Shown in pieces: positions 46,707-56,701 of a DNA stretch of 64,000 bases. The notes below the pieces were generated by a model that was not told the DNA's origin, ran no database searches, and worked only from the letters and a program-made list of their open reading frames with translations. The translations under genes and the position numbers were made by a program. The stretch is from Brachycybe producta. Lineage: Eukaryota; Arthropoda; Diplopoda; Playtdesmida; Andrognathidae. How positions within the stretch are numbered: the first letter of the stretch is position 1; every line of letters starts with the position of its first letter. The stretch covers positions 16,896,842 through 16,960,841 of the forward strand of contig JAUPFP010000001.1 in NCBI GenBank assembly GCA_036925085.1. The letters run 5' to 3'.

Positions 46707-47035
46707 AAAAAGTATGAAAAAATTGAAATTGTTTTCAAAACTAGAATGGTAAAAAATTATGTTAAAAGTTTTTTATGGCAATATATTAAAAAAATGAATA
46801 TTTTATAGCAATTTGAAAGTGACCTGTTTTTTGGTTCATAAGTAAGTAACATAAGTAACTGCAGTATGGCTATGCCGGATATGGCTATATCCGGGGGTGT
46901 ATTCAGCCGCCATAAACGTATTTTACTGTTTATATATTTTAAAATAAGATATTTTATATAAGTTTGAAATTGTTTCCTCAATTTTTTATTTTTTTTTTGT
47001 AAAATGTCATTTTGAAAAATATTATGAAGTTACCC

Positions 47036-47640
47036 TTAAGAGCCTATAGATACAGTGTTTAGTTCAAAATTGCTCCGAATGTAGGCGCTGCGATCGTTTT
47101 TGGCTGAAAAACGGTTTCTTAACGTTTTTTTCTCCAGGTTTCAAGTCACATAATTAATAGAAAAAAAATTTCGCGTGCTAAGCTTATAAAAAGAAAACAT
47201 CATGAAACCAATAGATTAATGCACGTGCTAATTTTTATGTGATTGTTCTAAGTCGTTTTTAAAGGGAGTTCTTCAAATGTTTCGGTGACGGTTTTTTGGT
47301 ACTATGGGACTTAATATGGAGTTAAAAAACGATCGATTTTGAACCTTGTTTAAAAATAGAAGGACCTTTCAGAATTTCAAAAAAAAATCGTGAAGGCAAG
47401 AAACACATGTAAGTACGTGCTAATTTTTTTTTTGGTTGTTCTAAATCATTTTAATGAGAGTTCTTCTAACGCTTGTGGGACGGTGTTACAAAATGTACGA
47501 TTTTAAACGTTAAATAAAAAAATAGAAGGACCTTTTAAAAATTTATAAATAGGAAACATCGTGAAGCCAATACACGAAAGTATGTGCTAATTATTTTATT
47601 ATTGTTCTAAGTCGTTTTAACGAGAGTTTTATTACGCAAA
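47036..47640. repeat. Foldback family 2, copy 3, with internal tandem units
   Basis: The left end is TTAAGAGCCTATAGATACAG. The words AATAGAAGGACCTTT recur near 47357 and 47522 (about 165 bp apart). The right end is decayed. Confidence 0.65.
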
Positions 47641-47810
47641 TATATTTGATATCCATTTGACCAGAAGAAGAAAAACATCTAACTAAAAGTAGTTCGTATT
47701 AAACAAGAAAATGTTTGTAATAAAAAGTTACGCTAGTATGAAAAGCTGATCCTTGAACTCTTGTTATTGACAGTTTCAGGAGCAACACTAACGAGAACTT
47801 GAATGTGTCT

Positions 47811-48123
47811 TATACCTTGTACACACATACACAGTTAAATGCATTTAAATATTAAACACGTTCTACAGAGCCCTGTGAAGGGCAAATCTACAATATGTTG
47901 AATTCAATTTATTCAGTTAATAATCTCAAAATATTGAGTTAGTACTTAAATATAAAAGATATTATATAAACTATTGACTAAATATTGATTTAGTATTTCA
48001 ATTTAAAATATTAATAGTCAATTTTTGTTTGGTGGTCATGTCCTTAACCGGATTCGTATAATTCACGTAAACACATTTAATTTGAATTCATTTAACTCAT
48101 GTTTGATGTGTGTACAAGGTATA
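47811..48123. repeat. Short TIR element (TATACCTTGTACACACA family)
   Basis: 313 bp with perfect 17-bp inverted ends: TATACCTTGTACACACA at the left and TGTGTGTACAAGGTATA at the right. A TA at each edge fits a Tc1/mariner-type duplication. It has no ORF. A diverged copy in opposite orientation lies at 16849-17163. Confidence 0.8.
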
Positions 48124-48494
48124 AGGAGTCATGAAACTTTTTTTTTTACTCAAATGAGTTCGAATTCAAAAGTGAACGTCATTTGTTTATTAGTAAGCGT
48201 ATAAGCGGTTGTGTACTAGGAAGTGTCGTACCAATGACGCAAGAGTTTGTTATGTTAAACTTCTTTTTTTTTAACAATCAGCTCAGCGTCTGCTCATCGC
48301 TTAAACGCTCTCGTTTCCTAGAAATATTTTGACGGCATGGAAAGAAACAATTTTTTCCACAAGCTCTATATCTTTCATAATATAAATTGAATATAACAAC
48401 AAAACACAACACAACAAATGTATATATGACAAAGACAAAGAGAGAAAACACGTTCAAACTTTTCATTTTATTTTTTCATAAATAATAATAACAA
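48124..48494 (+). other. Upstream region of the nuclear receptor gene
   Basis: AT-rich. I see no convincing TATA box or splice acceptor before the ATG. CAGCTCAGCGTCTGCTCATC at about 48280 may be part of a 5' UTR, but this is not supported further. Confidence 0.3.
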
Positions 48495-49754
48495 ATGCTT
48501 TCAAAGTTAATAGTCGCCGAAACAAAAGCGAAAAAGATTTGCGGCGTTTGCGGTGATAAAGCAAAAAGTTATCATTTCGGCGGTGTTTCGTGTGACAGTT
48601 GTAAGGCATTTTTTCGTCGTTCCGTACAAAATGACGCTTATAAATTGTTTCAGTGTTCTTTTAATGGAACGTGTGACATTACAATGGTTAATAGAAAATG
48701 TTGTCAATTCTGTCGTTTTCGTAAATGTCTTCAAATTGGAATGGAAACGAGTTGGGTGATGACCGAAGAAGAGCGGATGAACATGCTACAAGCGCGGCAT
48801 TGGAAACGCGGCAAACGTAACAAGAACGAAACGACAACGTTTCATAATAACATTAAGAAAGAGAATGAGGATGAAGTGAGCGGTTCAGGAGCGACGGTAG
48901 CGGCGGCGCTCACATCGCCGTCGAGAAGAAAAAAACCCCGCTTGACGTCGCCGGTGGACCGTGAATTTCCTGAACGTAAACCGTGTTCGGAGGATCATTT
49001 TACCGATGATCTGGCAGCTGAAGAATGGGCTCAAATCGAGACGTTGCTTACGGTTTTTCAATCATGTTTCGAATCGAAATTTAATTTTTCAATGTCATTG
49101 AAAAATTCTTCCAAATGGCTACTCATTGTTGTATTTATTGTTTCTATTCAACGTTTAGTTCGATTCGCAAGTAGTTTTGATCTTTTTACTAAGGTTTCTA
49201 TACGTGATCAAGTAACGTTATTGAGGACAAATGTTTTCGAAATGTTTTTGATTGTACATTTCAGTGGTTATGCCGCGTTCGATAGCATCGATAACGGCAT
49301 TAGTTGTGAAACGCCGCCGTCGAGTTGTTTCGATGAAGCGTCGTCGCAAAACAAAACACGGTGTCCGTTTCTTGATGCGGCAAATGGTGACGTTGAAACG
49401 CCGTTTAATGACGATAAAGCCGTCAGACTTTTATTTCGTTCAGCTGTTAATGATAAAGTTATTTTAATTCTTTTGCTTTTCATTATTTTGTTTAATACAG
49501 ATTCTAATGAACTTTCTGATGTTTCTGTCATCGAATCGAATCAAACTTATTTCTGTAATTTACTAGGTAAATATCTTAAATGCAAAACGCCCAACAAACG
49601 ATTTGGTTTACCGAAATTGTTGATGCTTTTGCCGGTTTTACGTGAAATGCGTGAAAAACATGTTTCGTTTTATTTTAATTTGTGTGAAGATGATGAGGAT
49701 GTACATTTTTCAAGAAATGACATTTTTAATTTAATTGAAAATGGTGTTTTTTGA
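48495..49754 (+). CDS. Nuclear receptor, HR96/DAF-12-like (NR1J-type), single exon
   Basis: 419 residues from ATG to TGA with no intron. Zinc finger 1: C16, C19, C33, C36, with P-box CDSCKAFF. Finger 2: C54, C60, C70, C73, followed by RFRKCLQIGM and the T/A-box-like EEER region. A basic, low-complexity hinge spans about 100-170. The ligand-binding domain spans about 175-415: helix 3-5 signature (QRLVRFASSFDLFTKV, RDQVTLLRTNVFEMFL), a helix 8-9 region (VILILLLFIILFNTDSNEL), and helix 10/11 (LPKLLMLLPVLREMREKHVS). It should bind DNA as a transcription factor in the nucleus. The P-box CDSCKA differs by one residue from CESCKA of the HR96/DAF-12/NHR-8 group. The C-terminus NDIFNLIENGVF is a weak candidate AF-2 helix. 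The ligand is unknown. Confidence 0.85.
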   Translation: MLSKLIVAETKAKKICGVCGDKAKSYHFGGVSCDSCKAFFRRSVQNDAYKLFQCSFNGTCDITMVNRKCCQFCRFRKCLQIGMETSWVMTEEERMNMLQARHWKRGKRNKNETTTFHNNIKKENEDEVSGSGATVAAALTSPSRRKKPRLTSPVDREFPERKPCSEDHFTDDLAAEEWAQIETLLTVFQSCFESKFNFSMSLKNSSKWLLIVVFIVSIQRLVRFASSFDLFTKVSIRDQVTLLRTNVFEMFLIVHFSGYAAFDSIDNGISCETPPSSCFDEASSQNKTRCPFLDAANGDVETPFNDDKAVRLLFRSAVNDKVILILLLFIILFNTDSNELSDVSVIESNQTYFCNLLGKYLKCKTPNKRFGLPKLLMLLPVLREMREKHVSFYFNLCEDDEDVHFSRNDIFNLIENGVF

Positions 49755-49844
49755 GTTAATATTGTAAAAAGAAAAACCTGTGCCATTTTTTAAAAAAAAT
49801 ATATTTAAACTGTGAACATTGTAGCGTTTTTATATGAAATTCTT

Positions 49845-49850
49845 ATTAAA
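49845..49850 (+). terminator. Candidate poly(A) signal of the nuclear receptor gene
   Basis: ATTAAA about 90 bp after the stop, followed by a T/G-rich stretch. A common variant of AATAAA. Confidence 0.4.
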
Positions 49851-50102
49851 TTTTGTATATTTTATTTATTTCTGAATTTGAACATCATTACACAGTTCTG
49901 GTTAGGGTCGGGCCATTTACACTATACCGTCAAGACGGGGTCGACCATGGTCAAATATTGAACTAGAGATTTTCAATTGAAATCCAATGTATTTAGAAAG
50001 TCGGCGTCATGTCATATGGCACGCAGGTCATGGTTTTTGATAGAAAAATGACTGGTGACCATGACCAGATAGTATGTAGAAACTCCTAAACGCCTCTCCA
50101 GC

Positions 50103-50886
50103 CAGTGGCGCAGCCACGAATTGTTTGAGGGAGGGGGGTCCAAAACATGTTTGTGAGTTATGGGCATGCACCAGCTCTCCTGCATGCTTTTTTGCATTTT
50201 TTTTACAAAGAACAAAAATATCTGACAATAGCAACCAGAGCACGTAATTAAATGTTTTTATTTATTTAATTATACACTATATAGGATTATATAATTATAA
50301 AATTATTTTAATCACCCCTCACTTTAGAGCTGAAGTTGCAATTTTCGTGGTTTTACAGCTAATTCTTTGATAACATCATCAACTTCTGGAACTTTCTCCC
50401 TGTAGACATTCATAAGTGCTAATCCATTTAATCTTGACTGTGCGGTGGAATTCCTTAAATATGTTTTTAATCTACGAAGCCTGCTAAATGACCTCTCAGA
50501 TTTGCATGTTGTAACGGGTAATGTAACTAGAATACACAGAAGTTTGAAAACATTTGTGTAAAATGATTCATCACAAGAGGAAAGAGCTTCAATTGAAGAG
50601 GCAGGTAGCTTTTCCATCCTCTGAAATTTTCGTTGCCACAATTTCACTTCTGAAATCATTTCTTCCTCTGATATGTCAATATCGTTCAAATAAAATTCAC
50701 AGATGTGCTTTACATCCTTTATAATGTCACAGGTTTTTCCAGTTTTTAGTGGAAGCAGGCATTTAAAATTTTGGAGAATCCTCTTGTGTGCAACAAACCT
50801 TAATTCTAAGTTGGTGCAAAATTTATCAAGTAGTGGTATAAAAATGATAGCACGAAATTATTGTTCTGTAGAAGTAGTAGAAATAT
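50103..50886 (-). mobile_element. hAT DNA transposon remnant
   Basis: The left end CAGTGGCGCAGCCACGAA looks like a hAT terminus. The transposase end lies inside on the minus strand. The right side is cut by the solo LTR at 50887, and no right terminus is visible. Confidence 0.65.
50324..50872 (-). pseudogene. hAT transposase C-terminal region (ZMYM1-like)
   Basis: An open minus frame of about 180 codons. It starts inside the gene with FRAIIFIPLLDKFCTNLELR, then CEFYLNDIDISEEE, and ends with the hAT dimerisation block VFKLLCILVTLPVTTCKSER, then SFSRLRRLKTYLRN and GLALMNVYRE. The N-terminal zinc finger and most of the catalytic region are missing. Confidence 0.8.
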
Positions 50887-51604
50887 TGTAACGTCCCGCC
50901 TGGACCGTTACAATACGCGGTAAATTTCAAACAACAAACTTACTGTCACCGGCTCCACAACGGGGACTGGATCGTACCCGTTGCTGCCTCCGCACGGTGA
51001 TCCTTGGGATGTGTCGGCTCCCCGGAGCCACGCCGAGAACCGGCGTTTCACAGCGAGACGACACGAAATACCGGCCGAAAAAGGTCGGAGAAGGACGGTG
51101 GTGTTGACCCCAAACCGGCAACCCACCATCCCACGGTAAATCCCCAAAATAACTAGACACGACACAAGCGTACGGTGAATTAAAAAGTGTTTTAATTACA
51201 CTTACAGCGTGAATAATGATGATGGCAGTAATATTTACAGAACTTGGCTGGAAAATTCCTATACAACACAAAGGCCAACAGGCCAAACACAAAACAAAAC
51301 AAAAGGAGACCGAATGCCGGACAGTGGAGGTCTACCCGACCTCCACCCACAGGTCTAGTCACCTTAGCTGTCCACAACACACTGCCCAGATCCTGTGGCT
51401 GACCAGGCCACAGGAAACCTCCAGGCAACTCCACCTGGAGGGAACAGAGGTCTGACCTCTCACCCATAGACTTCATGGTGAGAGGCCTGCTGGCACCAAA
51501 ATGGCGTCCATCCCAACAGCCTACTGTAGCTGTCAGGCAGACCACCATATGGAATTCGTCTGCTCTATCAAAAATTTAAAAATAGAGCAGACCAGGTTGC
51601 CACA
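50887..51604 (-). mobile_element. Solo LTR, B/C family, with ATAT target duplication
   Basis: The plus-strand edges are TGTAACGTCCCGCC and CAGGTTGCCACA. ATAT flanks it at 50883-50886 and 51605-51608. It is 718 bp and shares blocks with C's LTR (CGGTGATCC-type leader, AACTTGGCTGG, CCTCCAGGCAACTCCACC) but is clearly diverged. It inserted into the hAT remnant. Confidence 0.9.
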
Positions 51605-51636
51605 ATATTAAACCTGTGTGTTTGTTAGCTTGCTAT

Positions 51637-52439
51637 TGTAACATCCCGCCGTACCGTTACAATACCCGGTAAACGAATTCTAAAAATGCTCGCACTTACC
51701 GGTACCAAAGCTCCGACGATGGGGACGGGACCGTACCCGTAGCCGCCTCTCCACACGGTGCACCCCTTGGTGGTGCCGACGCGGAGCTCTCCCGACGGTG
51801 AAACACGAAGGACCGCCGCCTCGCCGAGAATATTGCGGTAGAACCCCAGTTCTACCACGAGCCGACACGAGTACCGGCCAAAACAGGTCGGTAAAGGACG
51901 GTGGAGTTTCCCCAAACCAGAAACCCACCCCCCTCGCGGTAACTCCCCAAGAAAAGACACGACACAAAGCAAGTGATGAAAGTAAAAAGTGATTTATTCA
52001 CTTACGATGTATGATGAATACGATGGCAGTAATAATATTTACACAACTTGGCTGGTAAACTTCTACCAGCCAAGCCCCCATAAATATATACAAAATACAA
52101 AATAAGGCCAAGAAGCCAACAGGCCCCAAAGGCACAAACGAAGAGATGAAGTCACTCCGGACAGTGGAGGTCTCCCTGACCTCCACCCACAGGTCTTGTC
52201 CTCACTTCAGCCTACAACCAACTGCCCAGATCCTGTGGTTGACTAGGCCACAGGAAACCTCCAGGCAACTCCACCTGGAGGGGACAGAGGTCACTTCTGA
52301 CCTCTCACCCATGGTGAGAGGTCTGCGGGCACCAAAATGGCGTCCGTCCCAACAGCCTACTGTAGCTGTCAGGCAGACCACCATAGGGAAATTCGTCTGC
52401 TCCAACAAAATTAAAATTGGAGCAAACCAGGTTGCCACA
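51637..52439 (-). mobile_element. 3' LTR of element C
   Basis: The plus-strand edges are TGTAACATCCCGCC and GGTTGCCACA; 803 bp. Starts 32 bp after the end of the solo LTR. Confidence 0.9.
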
Positions 52440-52456
52440 ATCCTCTCAACTTCCCT
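52440..52456 (-). other. Polypurine tract of element C
   Basis: Minus strand AGGGAAGTTGAGAGGAT, identical to that of element B, adjoining the LTR start. Confidence 0.75.
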
Positions 52457-52479
52457 ATTCCATCTCGGGAACAGGTCAG

Positions 52480-53775
52480 TCAAGCCAGCCAGGATTGCTC
52501 CCCGAACCTGACCTTCTTAGGTACCGGCGGCTTCTCTGGCAGTGTCGCGAAAGTGGAGCCCATCCACTCTGCAGCCCACCGACGTGCCCAGCACAAGCAC
52601 ATCTGGGTGTTACGCCACCCAAAACCAGTATCGAAGACCGTCCCCCTAAGACGGCTTTCCTCCAGGGCTCGGAATTCCTCGAAAGGAATATCCTGGAGTT
52701 GCGGACGCGTGCGAAGCATCCGACTTGTTAGGAGGTCCACCAGGGCGACCGCGGGCTCGGTCTCGCACCCTGGTAGAGGCTCAGTGATAAACTGTCCAGC
52801 CATACCTCCTAAGTCGCATCCCAGCAAATGTTGGATGAATGGGGCTGCACGCCGGGCTAGACGAACTATCCCGGCATCTAGCCCCACCACATCCAAAATA
52901 GCAAATGTTTGCTGGACCGGATTTACGACCATAACAACCGGAAAACCTCCACAACCAAATGCCACCACATGGCGCATGTTGTACGGCGGTAGCCTTGCTA
53001 CCCATGGCTCTGGAAGTGGCTCATCCAGACGGTAGTAGCCGTGGTATTGGCAACCCTCCATTCCCGGCTGGTCCTGCCAGAGACCAAGCCGGTTATTCAG
53101 ATACACCTCTGCATCTGAATACGGGGGCAATGCGCCAATACGCCGTCCCTCAGCCTCAGGCCTAGGGGAGGTTGACGTTTCAGGTCCTAGGGTATCAAAT
53201 ACCCCGCCGCCATGGACCGGAGAGAAGGATGTACCCCCACTGGGGGTCACGGGGTCACGTCTTGTGGGAACACTGACTTCTGCAACCGAGGTTCCTTCTC
53301 CCTTAGGTGAGGGCAAAGTCACACGGTGCAGGGTTCTCACTGCTCGAGCCCGCAGGCTCGAGACCGCATCCACCTTCGGGGAGGATGGAGGCGTGCCCAC
53401 CAAAACGTCGCGCATCGACCTACCATCCATCCGCGCCGCCTCAACGGGACGGTTATGGACCGGTTGACTCCCGGCCGACGTGCTTGCCTGAGCATGCCGG
53501 GACTCCTCCTTTTCCGCCACGACGCCTCCAGTTTCGGCTCCCTGGCGCCTACTACTGGAGGGTGTCGGACTTCCCTTCCTCTCACGCTTGGACCTTTTAT
53601 GGTCCTTCTTCTTTTTCTTTTTCTTCCCGTGAGAGGAAGGTTGACCATGCGTCGGGTCAGGCTTAAACGACCCCGACGACTTACTGGGCCGATCAGGCTT
53701 AGGCGGGTGGTTAGCCCCCTTCGCCTTCTCGGACTCCTTCTTCGAAGGTTTTCCGGCCGGAGCCGTACTCTTCTT
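52480..53775 (-). pseudogene. Accessory protein of element C, conserved C-terminal module
   Basis: Same frame as 53776-54660, separated by one TAA at 53776-53778. The N-terminal part is a poly-Lys stretch (SSHGKKKKKKKDHKR). Then come PPSSPKVDAVSSLR, VTPSGGTSF, EVYLNNRLGLWQDQPGM, YHGYYRLDEPLPEPW, NMRHVVAFGCGGFPVVMVVN, PFIQHLLGCDLGGMAGQF, RPQLQDIPFEEFRA and a C-terminal Trp-rich segment (CLCWARRWAAEWMGS). B and A carry the same module. A globular fold is likely, with a mildly hydrophobic core but no clear membrane span. Role unknown; not a recognisable envelope, protease or RNase. Confidence 0.6.
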
Positions 53776-54660
53776 TTAAGAAGTGCCCTTAGCCGAAGCG
53801 ATAGCCGAGGATGATTGTCCGGAGACAAACCTTCCTCGCCCATCCCGAAGGAGAGGCTTCTCCTTCGGTGCAAGACTCGGCTGACTCTTGCTACCAGTAG
53901 CTTTGGCTTCCACACCCTGGGCTTGTGCACTGGAAGCCTGCATCGCCTCCCTCTTGGCGATTCGCTTCTGGCCAGCGATGGTCGTGGCACTCGCAATCGG
54001 CGGGACGCCACGACCGACAGGAGGTTCCCCTGTTTTGAGCGGACTCCGGGCGGGCATTCCCTGCAGGGGAGGGAACTCCGCAGCCCGGCGCTCAAACTCC
54101 TGCCGCTCACCCGCACCGACCGCACGAGCGATCTGTCGGTGCAGGCTCGCTGCTTGAGCCTGAAGCCGTTTGAGCTTGTCATCCAAGCTCTCGGGCTTCC
54201 GAGGTTCGGAGGCCTTTCCTCGACCTGAGGACCTGGCCTTCTTGCCTCTAGAGCGTTCAGCCACTGGTGGGGTGTGAGGGCGGGACCTTTTTTGTCCCTT
54301 GCCACCACCACCACTCACAGATTTTCCCGTTTTACCGGGAGCGGGTACTGGAGGCTGGGTAGCCTTCTCCGCTCGCCGGTCCCTCTTCGGGTTGTCCGAC
54401 CGCCAGCCGGAGGGGCCAGCTACTGCCTCGGGCGGACCCGATCCAGCAGCCGGCTTCTCTGGCCAAGCAGCCCCTGAACAACCGTCAGGGCGGGCGAGAG
54501 TCTCCACTCGAAGCCCCACAGCAGGTGTGAACTTCTTCAACGCCTCCTCCTTAGCTTTGAGCAGTGCCTCTTTCTCTGCGAGAACCTTGGCTCTGGCAGT
54601 GATCCGTGCGGCTCCGGACTTTTTCTTGCGCTTCTTCGCGCCGTCCTTCCTCACCTGCAC
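53776..54660 (-). pseudogene. Accessory protein of element C, basic N-terminal domain
   Basis: 294 codons from a GTG (no ATG in frame; the frame is open to about 54710). Highly basic: KKRKKKSGAARITARA, a charged helix (KVLAEKEALLKAKEEALKKF), SVSGGGGKGQKRSRPHTPP and RGKKARSSGRGKASEP. A second helical stretch (LDDKLKRLQAQAASLHRQIA) may be a coiled coil. B has the same blocks. A nuclear or RNA-binding role is plausible inference. A short frame from ATG 54800 (MSLEAVAVSLAEEEGRL) overlaps upstream. Confidence 0.5.
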
Positions 54661-54781
54661 GGTTGGAAACTCCCCGACGAAGCATCGACGGTCCCGACTA
54701 GGAAGTCACCTTCGTGGACCATGTCCCGTCTAGCTTCGTCCAACCGATCCAAGCGGCCTTCTTCTTCGGCCAAGGACACAG

Positions 54782-56701
54782 CTACGGCCTCCAAAGACAT
54801 TGGATTGGCGGGAAGAACTCGTAGGATCCCGTCCCAGACGGTTTACCCTCGGAGGCCGAACTACTCCCGTCAGACTCCGAAGAGCCCTCTGAAGAGGCGT
54901 TACGGCTCCGCCACTGCCTTGAGGCGTCAACCACCGAATCAACGGTGGTTTCGACCTCCATCTCCGTGTCGATAACTAAGGACGCTCCCAAGGAGACGTC
55001 CTCACTGTCCTCGACCACCCTAGACCAGTCTAGGAGGTCTCGAACAGACGGAGACCCGGGTTCTGGGGTACTAGCGGTTACCACACCGGTAGCTGCTTTC
55101 CCACCATCAACACCCGCTTCTGCAGCCTCTCCAACCGGAGAAACTACCGCCGCCACGGTGGTAGCAGCCGTATCTCTGGAGGGAGACTGCAGGTATCTGC
55201 CCCAGAAGGCTCCGACACCGGTCGGAGTCGACTGGGCAGACTCCGGACCTTCCGCGGCCTCTGCCGCCGGGGAATCAACAGATTCCATGGTAGTGTCAGC
55301 CGTTTCCGGTCCGCTCGATGATGGGGAGCCCTCCGATCCTGACTCCAACAGCCTTGTATCCCCCGGATGCAGAGGGCTGAGGGAGGGGGACCGTTGTCCC
55401 CTCCCGTCGCCTTCCTCCTTCTCCTTCTCTGTGGTGAGCCTGTGAAAAAGGGAAGAGACTGTCAAAAACAAGTTTTCACCGTGGAAAAGTGAATTCCACG
55501 GGCTTTCACCATGAGAATTCCTGTTTTCGCCGTTCAAAGTCGGCAATTCACGGTCAAAACCGTGTTTTACCGCCTTCGTACGGTGAAAACCACTTTTCCC
55601 CCTTTCGGAACCGGTAGAAAGGGTATTCCACGGGATTTCACCGTGCGAATCGCGGTTTCCACCGTCCAAAGTCGGTAAACCACAGTAAAAACCATGGCTG
55701 ACCACCTTCAGACGGTGAAAACACCTTTTCACCGAGTGCCGACTTTTGGAAAGGGCATTGCATGGACTTTTACCGTGCAATATGCCGTTATCACCGTCCA
55801 AAGTCGGCAACTCATGGTCAAAACCGTGTCTTACAGCCTTCGGACGGCGAAAACAACTCCCTGGCAGGCTTCTACCGTCCAAACACCGTCGAACCTGGGC
55901 CTTCCCAAGCGAAACGGCGCTCGGACGGGCTGAACCCGCCGGAAAAGTGCTTTCCGTAGTGGTTGAACCACCATGACAACAGTCATGGCGGCAAAACCAC
56001 ACCCACCACGTGTGTATACGGTCATTGACCGTAAAACACACCGTTAACAAATAAAAAAGAACTGCCAACAGGCAGGAGAAGGAAATACCCTTAGAGGGAC
56101 TTACTTTTTTAATTTTGCCCTCTTTTTCCAGGTCTTGGTGGCCTCTTTGATGGTGAATTTGTGTTTGTTTAAAACCACGTGTGGCCGGCGTCGTTTGTTT
56201 GTTTAATTTGCAAACAAGATGGCGCCCAGCCGCCAAATTCACCGTCTTAGCGGCTAATGGCCGTGCAGTAGCGGCTAAAACATCATCAGCCGCCTCATGC
56301 ATGGTCACCATGGAGATTTCACCGTCGTCTGCCTTTTTAGGGGCAGACATACGGCGAATTCTCCTACACCAAGACTGGATTTGATGGGTAGAGACATTTA
56401 CCGTCAATTCTCTTATATTGACGGTAATGGGAGCCTTCATGGAGGTTTTCACGGACGGATTTTTCCGTCCACGGGCCGATTTTGTCGGACCTTGGACCAG
56501 ACATCTGGGGATGGGCCGCCCTGGGTTTCTACTGGGACCGTAGCGGGCCCCAAACACCGCAATGTCCGGCCGCCTCCTCTCCCATTCGTCCGCCCACATT
56601 AGCGGACTGCTGGCTCTACCCCACCACGGTAGGGGCACCCACAGGGTTCCCCACAACCGGATGCTCCCTACCCGAGGGTCGAACCCACTCACCTCAAACA
56701 C
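54782..56701 (-). pseudogene. Pol tail and accessory region 1 of element C
   Basis: A 639-codon open frame starting VFEVSG, which is the pol C-terminus in B. Blocks shared with B: PLPWWGRASS, WWVWFCRHDCCHGGS. Unique to C are a hydrophobic stretch ISFSCLLAVLFYLLTVCF and three 44-residue repeats (55460-55870). The C-terminal 200 residues are Ser/Thr/Glu-rich and acidic. The long frame in a GC-rich repeat could be partly fortuitous; homology with B supports coding sense at both ends. Confidence 0.45.
55460..55870 (-). repeat. 132-bp tandem repeat in the accessory region of element C
   Basis: Three units, marked on the plus strand by CCGT(T/C)CAAAGTCGG at about 55531, 55662 and 55795. 132 bp equals 44 codons, so the frame is kept. 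Element B has about one unit. Confidence 0.75.

Noticed and set aside
53264-54733. Long plus-strand ORFs
   Set aside because: Antisense shadows of the accessory region; the minus frame is conserved with element B.
56020-56110. A spliced intron in the accessory region of element C (GTAAGT near 56104 on the minus strand)
   Set aside because: The nearest pyrimidine-rich AG lies too close and no better acceptor is supported by comparison with B.
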